NCBI GenBank assembly: GCA_018806985.1
Contig: JADANN010000467.1
Coordinates: 868,001-932,000 of the forward strand
DNA from: Angiostrongylus vasorum
Taxonomy: Eukaryota; Nematoda; Chromadorea; Rhabditida; Metastrongylidae
Direction: 5' to 3'
DNA: 64,000 bases
Each line of letters starts with the position of its first letter. The stretch's first letter is position 1. Made by a program: the position numbers and the translations under genes. The notes under the pieces were generated by a model, which saw only the letters and a program-made list of their open reading frames with translations, was not told the origin of the DNA and ran no database searches. Shown here piece after piece: positions 61,801 through 64,000 of this stretch.

Positions 61801-63253
61801 TCGAAAGATACTAGGAGGATCCCGTGTCACACAATTGAGGGAAAAGATCTGAAGCTCCGATCTTCACCGGTGATCAAAAAGTCAGGGGTGCAGTTTTATA
61901 TGCCAAACTGTCCGAAATAAAGTGGGCCGAGGAGATAATGCGTATGAACGACAATCGATGAACAAGAACTGTTAACAACTGGATTCGTCGTTATGTCAAA
62001 CGTACTGCAGGAAGGCCGCCGACCCGATGTCGAAGTCCCGAAAGCTATGTACTTAGCGAGTTCCTAGAGTGAGCAGAATCACTGGTCTGCTCTTACACGC
62101 GACAGAGGGAAATGGAGGATTTGCTGACGCCCGCTCAAGACACTTGATGATCATTGGAACGAGAGGCGTGCAGACGATCTTTGCGGACGTTAGTGCCAGT
62201 CAAGAATGTCGTTTTTGTTTCGAAACTGCTCTATTAATTGGGAAATGCAAAGAATAATGTCCTGTAACACTTCGGCTAATGAAATTTGGTGAAAGTATTG
62301 GTAGTTATGCTGCAGAAATCCTGTTGTTATGTATACTTATTTGGAAAGTTCAGTGATCCGTTTGCACAACTCACGCGGTCGTCACCACATTTCCCTCCTT
62401 CGCTTCTCTCCGTCGTGATTGCGCAACATGATGCCGGTCCACTTCGAACATGGTAGCCTACGCGGGTATCATCCATATATCTTTTGACAACTTATAGGAC
62501 CATAAACACATCCAACCATGTTGTAATTCCCCCCTGCAGATTAAGCCAACCTCTTTTTTAAAGTCTACCTTACCGTTCTTGTTTTCTGTCTATGCTGAAC
62601 TCGTCCCATCATCGGCCATCCCATCTTCTTCGTTTTCAGTCCTTATTCGATCAGATATCGAAGATAAGAATCGTTTGAAGTCAGCAACAGATATGGTTGA
62701 GGTACAAACTCGTATTTCACCTGAATTACGGAGCGCGAGGAGAAGCAGAGAAAAGAGGCACATTCGAAGTCTTTAGTCTGTCTTTTTGATCGGCGACTTG
62801 TTTAAGAGGCACCAGTTCATCCCATAAAGCTTCCTTTTTTATGCAGAATTCCTCTTTCATTCTGACGGCCGTTGTGGACCAAAGGAGATTTGTTGACTTG
62901 CGATCACCCAGATGGCTGTGATTAGTGGTTTACTCTTGGCGGGGTTTTTGAATGGGAATGTCAAACTCCTCGACTAGGTTGACTTTTTCGCAGTTTGGCA
63001 CTGTGAATCACCCCTCAAATAAAGTAAAATCACAAGTTGCGGATTTTATAAATACACGTGCTTTCAATAAAACCGTTCTAAGCTCTACAATATTTTCCCT
63101 CGTGTAGTTAGTTTTAAGATTCTTTCTTTCAGTCACCGAAATTCGGGTACTATGCTGTTGGGCCTGTGGTAATTTTCATTATTGATCGGATCATGGGAAT
63201 GCGTCAGGAATACAAGAAACTCAAAATTCTTAACGCTGAGTTACTGCCATCAG
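21135..63253 (+). CDS. bli-3: Dual oxidase (BLI-3/DUOX family), 31 exons seen, 3' end beyond window
   Basis: DUOX enzymes are plasma-membrane NADPH oxidases that make H2O2. In nematodes the attached peroxidase domain uses it for tyrosine cross-linking of cuticle collagens, and for host defence. I joined 31 exons (about 3,676 bases, about 1,225 residues); every junction has GT..AG and matching phase except exon 21/22. Order: signal peptide (1-26), haem-peroxidase domain (about 30-560), TM1 (about 590-615), EF-hand region (about 760-940), then six-helix oxidase core (from about 980) with the paired-histidine helices in exons 29 and 30. The FAD and NADPH domains, about 270-290 residues of the usual about 1,500, lie to the right. 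Similarity runs along the whole C. elegans BLI-3/DUOX-2 proteins; which of the two it matches best cannot be decided here. Confidence 0.97.
21516..21593 (+). CDS. bli-3: DUOX exon 2
   Basis: Acceptor CTACTTTCAG. Encodes LRTQEFQRYDGWYNNLANRD then WGSAG, the conserved start of the mature DUOX ectodomain. Donor GTGAGC, phase 1. A longer open frame over this exon is out of frame and spurious. Confidence 0.95.
22225..22350 (+). repeat. SINE-like repeat, family A 3' fragment (copy A4)
   Basis: Starts at GTGGCGCACCGCGAGTCATT and ends GATCAACGCCGAGAGCTTTA; the head is missing. In DUOX intron 2. Confidence 0.75.
22522..22626 (+). CDS. bli-3: DUOX exon 3
   Basis: Acceptor CACCTTTCAAG. Encodes SRLHRDSPSNYEDGVYMMN and SLPSARVLSELVFK. 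Donor GTAATT, phase 1. Confidence 0.95.
22925..23300 (+). repeat. Interspersed repeat, family D (copy D2)
   Basis: Contains CCTCACTGGTTGTGCGG, CGTCACCACCACAGGCGGTC, GGTGGTGGATCCTGGTATTG and GCTGTACATCGCAGTCCGAC in the family order. DUOX intron 3. Confidence 0.82.
23330..25230. other. Large part of DUOX intron 3, no feature recognised
   Basis: Open frames 24,261-24,455 (plus) and 24,569-24,805 (minus) were checked and show no family signature or matching splice borders. Confidence 0.4.
25240..25430 (+). repeat. SINE-like repeat, family C fragment
   Basis: GTTCGTTCCCCACCGCGGAT, then TTGCAAATATCTCAGCACCA and the tail toward GTAATAGGCAGTAAATTAAA. DUOX intron 3. Confidence 0.75.
26126..26179 (+). 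CDS. bli-3: DUOX exon 4: distal haem-side segment
   Basis: A 54-base exon, acceptor ATCCATTTAG, donor GTGAGT. Encodes GPSGIRNARNMTSMFAFFS, matching the family pattern G-x-S-G-I-x-N-x-R...AFFS. It is symmetrical (phase 1 both ends), so its skipping would keep the frame. Confidence 0.88.
26320..26600 (+). repeat. SINE-like repeat, family A (copy A5), between DUOX exons 4 and 5
   Basis: Full-length copy within the 513-base intron 4: head TGTGTAGCGCTGTGGTCGGA, core ACTTATCTGGGAGGATAGCA, end GATCAATGCCGAGAGCTTTA. It makes up about half of that intron. Confidence 0.85.
26693..26781 (+). CDS. bli-3: DUOX exon 5
   Basis: Acceptor TGAATTCAG. Encodes QVVAYEIMASTQTSCPLEI then MKIPVPPGDP, with the conserved Cys. 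The usual distal histidine of animal peroxidases is not present in FFSQVVAYE. Confidence 0.96.
26800..27940. other. DUOX intron 5, no feature recognised
   Basis: No second-gene exon, repeat family copy or RNA gene recognised in this stretch. Confidence 0.4.
27955..28320 (+). repeat. SINE-like repeat, family B copy
   Basis: Head AGCGCAGTGGTAGTGAGCCC, mid GTGACAACTTCCTAGCAAG region, 3' mark ATCCTCAAGCAGCAGCCGAA. DUOX intron 5. Confidence 0.75.
28977..29072 (+). CDS. bli-3: DUOX exon 6: calcium-loop region of peroxidase
   Basis: Acceptor GTACTTATAG. Encodes VYDVNGTGTDIPFTRAKYDK then QSGQGFNSPREQ. Phase 0 at both ends, donor GTCAGT. Confidence 0.95.
29810..29890 (-). repeat. SINE-like repeat, family C terminal fragment
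   Basis: Only the family end remains: TTTATTTACTGCCTATTACC and CACGGCAGAGTATTATGCGT. Confidence 0.7.
30100..30180. repeat. Imperfect GATA/GAAAGATA simple repeat
   Basis: Interrupted run of AGATAGG, GGAAAGATAG and GAAAGATAGA units in DUOX intron 6. Confidence 0.7.
30349..30464 (+). CDS. bli-3: DUOX exon 7
   Basis: Acceptor TTCCTCTAG. Encodes VNERTSWIDGSFVYS, the conserved N-x-x-T-x-W-x-D-G-S peroxidase motif, and MRSFENGTLKEG. Donor GTTATA, phase 2. Confidence 0.93.
30563..30651 (+). CDS. bli-3: DUOX exon 8
   Basis: Acceptor ATATTGAAG (weak). Encodes YPPLNNPHIPLNNPPPPQIH then RLLNPDRLF. Donor GTGAGT, phase 1. Confidence 0.92.
30981..31068 (+). CDS. bli-3: DUOX exon 9
   Basis: Acceptor TTTACTTTAG. 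Encodes LGDSRVNENPGLLSFGIILY then RWHNILAQ, including the conserved GDxRxNExPGL motif of haem peroxidases. Donor GTGAGT, phase 2. Confidence 0.96.
31180..31530 (-). repeat. SINE-like repeat, family B copy
   Basis: Reverse copy with GGTTCGTTTCCTCGTATTCA and CGACTGCTGCTTGAGGATTT, in DUOX intron 9. Confidence 0.65.
32510..32785 (+). repeat. SINE-like repeat, family B copy
   Basis: Contains TTGGTACCAGACTAGTCTGG, ATTGAAATCCTCAAGCAGCA and GATGCGAGGAAACGAATCGA. The 78-codon open frame across it is not a gene. Confidence 0.75.
33220..33660 (-). mobile_element. Penelope-like element fragment, minus strand (GIY-YIG remnant and hammerhead-like tail)
   Basis: The minus frame near 33,560-33,660 reads CMSSGAVYLNFAK, matching CMSSGTIYLISCS of the better GIY-YIG remnant at 46.6 kb, before it decays. 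A hammerhead-like tail follows at 33,227-33,262 with CTGAAGA and a GGG-AAATC-CGC region, but GAAAC has been lost. Confidence 0.6.
33665..34325 (+). mobile_element. Penelope-like element fragment, plus strand (GIY-YIG remnant to hammerhead)
   Basis: GIY-YIG signature at about 33,795-33,865: CGSEYIGETSRPLCVGIKEY. About 120 bases on comes ARKTVEVFRIYSNNPRMNR, the region of the catalytic Glu and Asn in this nuclease family. The fragment ends in a hammerhead motif at 34,263-34,302. Head-to-head with the minus fragment to its left. Confidence 0.72.
34263..34302 (+). ncRNA. Hammerhead ribozyme motif (Penelope-like tail)
   Basis: AGGCT, core CTGAAGA, stem II region GCG-AAATC-CGC, core GAAAC, cleavage triplet GTT, then GGCTT. 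Stem I pairs over 5 bp with two G-U pairs. ACGU is again self-complementary. The core is intact but stem II is weak. Confidence 0.65.
34330..35605. other. Right part of DUOX intron 9, no feature recognised
   Basis: Short open frames only (for example 34,846-35,079 minus); no repeat copy seen. Confidence 0.4.
35610..35688 (+). CDS. bli-3: DUOX exon 10
   Basis: Acceptor GAATTCTAG. Encodes IQKENPSWTDEELFQAARRW then LIATLQ, donor GTGATG, phase 0. The preceding intron is 4.5 kb, the second longest in the window. Confidence 0.96.
35815..35895 (+). repeat. SINE-like repeat, family C 3' fragment
   Basis: GGTTCAAATCTGGCCTGGGA (B-box-like) followed by CCAAATATCTCAGCATCACT, in DUOX intron 10. Confidence 0.65.
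35965..36099 (+). CDS. bli-3: DUOX exon 11: proximal haem histidine
   Basis: Acceptor GTGATTTCAG. Encodes KIIFYDFLPALINEEVKPYT, KYMPHVPPGISHAF and AAAAFRFPHSI. The histidine of FRFPHS is the proximal haem ligand position of animal peroxidases and is kept. Phase 0. Confidence 0.97.
36390..36755 (+). repeat. SINE-like repeat, family A (copy A6) with internal tandem duplication
   Basis: Full-length element whose core is duplicated: CCAGACTTGTCTGGGAGGAT occurs at 36,504 and again at 36,580, period 76 bp. The two units differ at very few bases, so the duplication is recent. Confidence 0.88.
36943..37037 (+). CDS. bli-3: DUOX exon 12
   Basis: Acceptor CCGACATAG. Encodes VPPAMILRKNVNACEFREEV then GGFPALRLCQN; donor GTATGT splits a Trp codon. 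Confidence 0.96.
37183..37292 (+). CDS. bli-3: DUOX exon 13
   Basis: Acceptor CTTCATTCAG. Encodes WNAQDIVQEYTVDEIILGM, ASQVSEADDVIVVEDLR. Donor GTGCGT, phase 1. Confidence 0.97.
37612..37781 (+). CDS. bli-3: DUOX exon 14
   Basis: Acceptor TTAATTTAG. Encodes YIFGPMHFTRLDVVASSIMR and GRDNGLPSYNMLRKAFNLP, the conserved peroxidase segment with R-G-R-D-x-G-L-P-x-Y. Phase 0. Confidence 0.97.
38080..38260 (+). mobile_element. Penelope-like element 3' tail with hammerhead-like motif
   Basis: The motif at 38,195-38,235 has CTGAGGA, a GG..CC stem II region and GAAACGTC. Stem I is mismatched. The lead-in TTCTTGAGCGTTCTCTGTTT is shared with 5.21 kb. DUOX intron 14. Confidence 0.55.
38917..39062 (+). 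CDS. bli-3: DUOX exon 15
   Basis: Acceptor TCCTACAG. Encodes MFDKLEALYGDINYLDAYVG and GPGELFKAIIKDQFERLRD. Donor GTGAGA, phase 2. Confidence 0.97.
40792..40833 (+). repeat. (GTT)n microsatellite
   Basis: About 14 GTT units with one GAT interruption. Confidence 0.92.
40836..40873 (-). ncRNA. Strongly decayed hammerhead-like Penelope tail
   Basis: Minus strand reads GCCCTGGAAAAGCCGAAATCG and then CGAAATGTCAGCC. Recognisable by alignment to the other tails; core no longer intact. Confidence 0.4.
42519..42645 (+). CDS. bli-3: DUOX exon 16: end of peroxidase domain
   Basis: Acceptor CATTTTGAG (unusual GAG). Encodes FWFENRQNDLFTDEEIKKIH then TTLRDIIRETTEI, the standard close of the peroxidase fold. 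Phase 0. Confidence 0.95.
43050..43325 (-). repeat. SINE-like repeat, family A (copy A7)
   Basis: Reverse full-length copy; the plus strand starts AAAGCTCTCGGCGTTGATCA and contains CTGCTATCCTCCCAGACAAG. The four overlapping open frames here are artefacts. DUOX intron 16. Confidence 0.85.
43805..43862 (+). CDS. bli-3: DUOX exon 17
   Basis: Acceptor CGATTTCAG; 58 bases encoding VFYFKEGDPCPQPFQVNAT. The Cys just before TM1 is conserved. Donor GTCAGT, phase 1. Confidence 0.96.
44030..44280 (-). repeat. SINE-like repeat, family C copy
   Basis: TTTATTTTCTGCCTACTACA, GAGATATTTGCAAAACTCCG and GCAGGTGTCTGCGGTGGGAA in family order. DUOX intron 17. Confidence 0.78.
44607..44705 (+). CDS. bli-3: DUOX exon 18: start of TM1
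   Basis: Acceptor CTTATTGCAG. Encodes LEQCVPFMRFDHFTGNEVT then YIFTLIGLGCIPL, the first membrane helix. Donor GTACGT, phase 1. Confidence 0.95.
44990..45375 (+). repeat. Interspersed repeat, family D (copy D3)
   Basis: CGTCCTCACTGGTTGTGAGA, TTCACCACCACAGGCAGTCG, GCTGTACATCGCAGCCCGGC, ending GGGGCGGTAAACCATTGGGA. DUOX intron 18. Confidence 0.85.
45608..45733 (+). CDS. bli-3: DUOX exon 19: end of TM1 and basic stop
   Basis: Acceptor GTGCCTTGCAG; a split Ile codon joins it in frame. Encodes ICFGIGYMLIQRRRRMGW followed by an acidic Asp/Ser-rich linker ending NEGYHVP. The open frame extending to 45,930 runs into intron. Confidence 0.92.
46173..46800 (-). mobile_element. Penelope-like element fragment with GIY-YIG endonuclease domain
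   Basis: Minus frame 46,792-46,610 carries GTIYLISCSTCADEYIGETG then RLLCTRIKEH, the GIY-YIG domain found C-terminal to the reverse transcriptase in Penelope-like elements. After frameshifts the line continues GMHRIQKHGGEDFDVKV and CKFLEAF, then REECPEITHDLAPYL. A hammerhead-like tail at 46,173-46,213 (CTAAAGA, GGCG..TGCC, GAAAC) closes it. DUOX intron 19. Confidence 0.75.
47036..47315 (+). repeat. SINE-like repeat, family A (copy A8)
   Basis: Head GTGTGGCGCAGTGGTCGGAA, B-box-like GGATCGATTCGAGCGC, core CAGACTTGTTTGGGAAGATA, end TTGATTAACGACGAGAGCTC. DUOX intron 19. Confidence 0.82.
47345..47715 (+). repeat. SINE-like repeat, family B copy
   Basis: GTGCAGTGGTTAAAGATGCT head and CCCTCAAGTTGCAGCCGAGT / GATGCGAGGTCACGAACTAA 3' marks. 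Confidence 0.65.
47886..48010 (+). CDS. bli-3: DUOX exon 20: PH-like intracellular region
   Basis: Acceptor ACGTTTCAG. Encodes FEWLQECYVRQVIVEISPG then LVVRKPRGGILRKMIFSEN. Donor GTTCGA, phase 0. Confidence 0.94.
48373..48456 (+). CDS. bli-3: DUOX exon 21
   Basis: Acceptor ACCGTTAAG. Encodes VTVFHSVPNASGVHGPYCLI then KMVKTHDL. Donor GTAAGT, phase 0, which does not match the phase needed by exon 22. Confidence 0.9.
48688..48822 (+). CDS. bli-3: DUOX exon 22, with one-base phase conflict at its acceptor
   Basis: The frame VLRLPSDKHLPEFLAALTLS to ALLEKAETE aligns directly after exon 21 in the family and runs 45 codons to donor GTCAAA. The only acceptor is CACGTTTAG at 48,686, leaving one extra G (48,687) before GTG. 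With that G the frame hits a stop within seven codons. It is an assembly error in a GGG run, an unusual splice, or a true frameshift. Confidence 0.8.
48903..49033 (+). CDS. bli-3: DUOX exon 23: start of EF-hand region
   Basis: Acceptor GTTTTTCAG. Encodes ERRQQRLDHFFREAYARAFN then SNIHENDTNSILDQTIT. Donor GTGCGA, phase 2. Confidence 0.95.
49194..49330 (+). CDS. bli-3: DUOX exon 24: EF-hand 1 (degenerate)
   Basis: Acceptor GTTGTAG. Encodes HEFAQAIGMRETDMFVQRMF and AITSHSSSDMVTFAEFLEVL. The loop keeps the closing Glu but has Ser at position 1 and Asp at position 6, so calcium binding looks weak. Phase 1. Confidence 0.93.
49420..52255 (-). mobile_element. RTE-type retrotransposon, decayed, near full span (copy B)
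   Basis: From right to left: a 5' region shared with copy A (GGCTAGTCGCGAGGCAACAT), endonuclease end (FFNVIIGDLEAKIRPRRTSE), linker (LELMRENEVARS, QLTSELARQCRQAIKEG), then the reverse-transcriptase C-terminal part (GTNISECSSHVYLGREINMM) and a 3' end near 49,430. Many frameshifts and stops, so it is inactive. It lies between DUOX exons 24 and 25 in opposite orientation to the gene. Confidence 0.78.
52412..52585 (+). CDS. bli-3: DUOX exon 25: EF-hand 2 (degenerate)
   Basis: Acceptor ATATTTTAG. Encodes TVRDKYKLLFAMCDIHGRGR and VRRREFAELIRSLNDVVGV. Loop position 1 Asp, 6 Gly, 8 Val and 12 Glu are kept, but positions 3 and 5 are His and Arg. Donor GTGAGT, phase 1. The preceding intron holds the RTE copy B. 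Confidence 0.94.
52800..53205 (-). repeat. Interspersed repeat, family D (copy D4)
   Basis: Reverse complement of copies D1-D3: CCTCATCGTGGCTGGGAGGT, ATACCAGGATCCACCACCGT and ACCAGTGAAGACGGGCC. DUOX intron 25. Confidence 0.85.
53646..53769 (+). CDS. bli-3: DUOX exon 26
   Basis: Acceptor TTCCTCTCAG. Encodes ISPSSEFLTVADFEAIFAQV then DERRPVCVDFRGTKIKVN. Donor GTGAGT, phase 2. Confidence 0.92.
53993..54162 (+). CDS. bli-3: DUOX exon 27: TM2
   Basis: Acceptor TGTCTCTACAG. Encodes FGSFAAYMETYRQHIAILF then IFCCINIIVFLERFW, the conserved ETYRQH lead-in and membrane helix. Donor GTGAGT, phase 1. Confidence 0.95.
54495..54715 (-). repeat. SINE-like repeat, family B copy
   Basis: Reverse copy: TACTGCTGCTTGAGGATTTC, GGAACCGGGATTGAACTAGT (B-box region) and CATAATGAGCCACTGTGCTA (head). 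DUOX intron 27. Confidence 0.72.
54720..55600. other. DUOX intron 27, no feature recognised
   Basis: AT-rich sequence without repeat copies or exons seen. Confidence 0.45.
55615..56165. repeat. Family C inverted pair in DUOX intron 27
   Basis: Reverse copy at about 55,620-55,920 and forward copy at about 55,930-56,160. Facing ends AATCGGCAACGAACCCAGTT and ACTGGGTTCGTTGCTGATTT are complementary, so the pair could form a hairpin of more than 200 bp. Confidence 0.82.
56396..56595 (+). CDS. bli-3: DUOX exon 28: TM3
   Basis: Acceptor CTGTGTTCAG. Encodes YRYETEHRDLRRVMGAGIAI, TRGAAGALSFCMAVVLLT and CRNVITLVRETPLGEFIPF, nearly identical to other DUOX proteins. Phase 0. Confidence 0.98.
56700..57480. 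other. DUOX intron 28, no gene recognised
   Basis: Only a short pyrimidine-rich simple repeat (ATTTCTATCTATAGAGAGAT, about 57,405-57,455) stands out. Confidence 0.45.
57509..57633 (+). CDS. bli-3: DUOX exon 29: haem-binding helix
   Basis: Acceptor TTTGTTTCCAG. Encodes IVALFAAFWASLHTIGHCVN and FYHVATQSQEGLHCLFQEA. The spaced histidines in LHTIGHCVNFYH are the first set of core haem ligands. Donor GTTAGT, phase 2. Confidence 0.98.
58035..58320 (+). repeat. Diverged family A SINE-like repeat
   Basis: GAATGTAGCACAGTGGTAAG head, GGCACCAAACTTCTCTAGCA core and a tail reaching CCCTTTATCCTT. DUOX intron 29. Confidence 0.65.
58470..58680 (+). CDS. bli-3: DUOX exon 30: two helices, second haem histidine set
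   Basis: Acceptor TCACTTGCAG. Encodes FYGTITGLTGILLVAVMSII, KRAYHAFRLTHLLNVAFYAL and TVLHGLPKLLD with the partner histidines. Donor GTACGT, phase 0. Confidence 0.98.
58812..62265 (+). mobile_element. RTE-type non-LTR retrotransposon, nearly full length but inactive (copy A)
   Basis: RTE elements encode an apurinic-type endonuclease followed by reverse transcriptase and move by target-primed reverse transcription. Seen in order: 5' region from about 58,812; endonuclease pieces at 59.5-59.8 kb (VVIDIDSFKQP-like and FKYIIGNFNA, the GDFNA site with Asp to Asn); linker at 60.3-60.6 kb; reverse transcriptase at 60.65-60.95 kb (VPTQWKTSKTVFLFKKG, NYHPICLLFVVYKL) and 61.3-61.6 kb (LHYLRFADDIALITPN, the FADD catalytic box); then a decayed C-terminal part to about 62.26 kb. 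The frame is broken many times. It sits in DUOX intron 30, sense orientation. Confidence 0.88.
62270..63120 (+). other. DUOX intron 30 remainder; weak family D remnant
   Basis: A short stretch at about 62,860-62,980 (GTGGTTTACTCTTGGCGGGG and TTTTTGAATGGGAATG) resembles the family D middle but is strongly diverged. Otherwise nothing recognised. Confidence 0.3.
63133..63253 (+). CDS. bli-3: DUOX exon 31: last exon in window
   Basis: Acceptor TTCTTTCAG. Encodes SPKFGYYAVGPVVIFIIDRI and MGMRQEYKKLKILNAELLPS, the last membrane helix before the FAD-binding domain. Donor GTAAAT, phase 1; the gene continues to the right. Confidence 0.97.
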
Positions 63254-64000
63254 GTAAATATCACGTTATAGATTGACTTTAAGTGAAATTTATCAAGTAA
63301 TGAGTTCTACACCTACAGTTCCTACAGTTCGTAATCTACAGTTCGTCAGAGCTAAAATATTCAAATAAGACGGAAGTAAAATCGGAGGTAAAAATTAGTT
63401 AGATTGTCGGAGTTTCCAACGCCTGCATCATGTTTGGTCTCGTTAGCCCCTCAGCAAATCGGGCAGTCTCCAGTAAACTGCATCTGGCTCCTTCTCGTAG
63501 CAGACTCCCACAGAGAACACAGGGAGGACATAGTTTTGGTGCGATGTCTTTTTTAAAACTTTTTTCTTGGCAACACTAATAATCACGAAAAACTGATCAA
63601 ACTCATCATAGTATAAGTTCGATCTTAACTGGATTTCCAGAAGGATGTGTCAAACTCAGCTGTAGCTTGGGTGTAACTCTGATGTGGTTGATTAACTCCC
63701 TATTTACAGTACAATTCGACACCAAGGAATACCTCAAAGCCACGATGATCGGCTGAAGTGTAGAAGAGAAGGACGTTGTAATAGTTAGAGGAAATGAAGT
63801 ACTCAATAGTAGAGAACACAGCTTCATGTATTGTTTGTAAAAAAAGGGTGTTTCTAAGTAATTTTGAAGGTGAAGGCAAGCGACATTATAAAACACAATG
63901 TTTGGTCAGAGATCTTGTGTAGGTTAGTCGGTAGGCGTATGGCGTATGCTTCGGTGGAGTATGTGTTGATAGAAGCGTTTGCTGACCAAAAGCCATCGTG
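63254..64000. other. Start of DUOX intron 31, no feature recognised
   Basis: Open frame 63,606-63,896 (minus) has no family signature. The next DUOX exon, expected to start the FAD-binding domain, is not in the window. Confidence 0.5.

Noticed and set aside
1..64000. CRISPR arrays, bacterial operons or ribosome binding sites
   Set aside because: The window is nematode nuclear DNA; repeats are interspersed, not regularly spaced arrays.
1..64000. Genuine tRNA genes
   Set aside because: All tRNA-like boxes seen sit at the heads of interspersed SINE-like repeats; no full cloverleaf outside them was found by eye.

Overview
This window is eukaryotic and almost certainly from a clade V parasitic nematode, most likely a hookworm-type strongylid such as Ancylostoma. 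The evidence is small exons in large introns with GT..AG borders and short TTTCAG-like acceptors, an AT-rich non-coding background, and three genes that are clear nematode or metazoan orthologues. It also holds decayed RTE-type and Penelope-like retroelements and several tRNA-derived SINE-like families. The species assignment is inference.

Layout. (1) 1-5 kb holds two small minus-strand genes that I could assemble completely from exons: LAMTOR5 (Ragulator subunit, 3 exons, 78 aa, 4541 down to 3310) and, 286 bp downstream on the same strand, URM1 (ubiquitin-like sulfur carrier, 2 exons, 102 aa, 3023 down to 842). The tight same-strand spacing suggests an operon. A possible last exon of another plus-strand gene lies at 66-106. 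(2) 5-21 kb is gene-poor and filled with SINE-like repeats, Penelope tails and an RTE fragment. (3) 21,135-63,253 and beyond the window edge is one plus-strand gene, a dual oxidase orthologous to C. elegans BLI-3/DUOX-2. I traced 31 consecutive coding exons by homology and splice phase, giving about 1,225 residues. The order is signal peptide, haem-peroxidase ectodomain, TM1, degenerate EF-hand region, then the six-helix haem-binding oxidase core. The FAD and NADPH domains (roughly the last 270-290 residues by comparison with the C. elegans protein) lie past the right edge. The exons are only about 3.7 kb of about 42 kb.

The DUOX introns carry three RTE retrotransposon copies (about 39.9-42.1 kb minus, 49.4-52.3 kb minus, 58.8-62.3 kb plus) and Penelope-like fragments with GIY-YIG endonuclease remnants (33.2-34.3 kb and 46.2-46.8 kb). 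They also carry repeated copies of at least four short interspersed repeat families.

The most unusual structures are hammerhead-ribozyme motifs at the 3' ends of the Penelope-like fragments. The best copy (15,752-15,791, minus) keeps the whole catalytic core, a 6-bp perfect stem I and a self-complementary ACGU in place of stem III, which would favour pairing of two molecules. Inverted pairs of these tails occur at 5.07-5.32 kb and 33.2-34.3 kb. In the DUOX gene there is one splice-phase conflict, a single extra G at the acceptor of exon 22, which is either a consensus error or a true frameshift.
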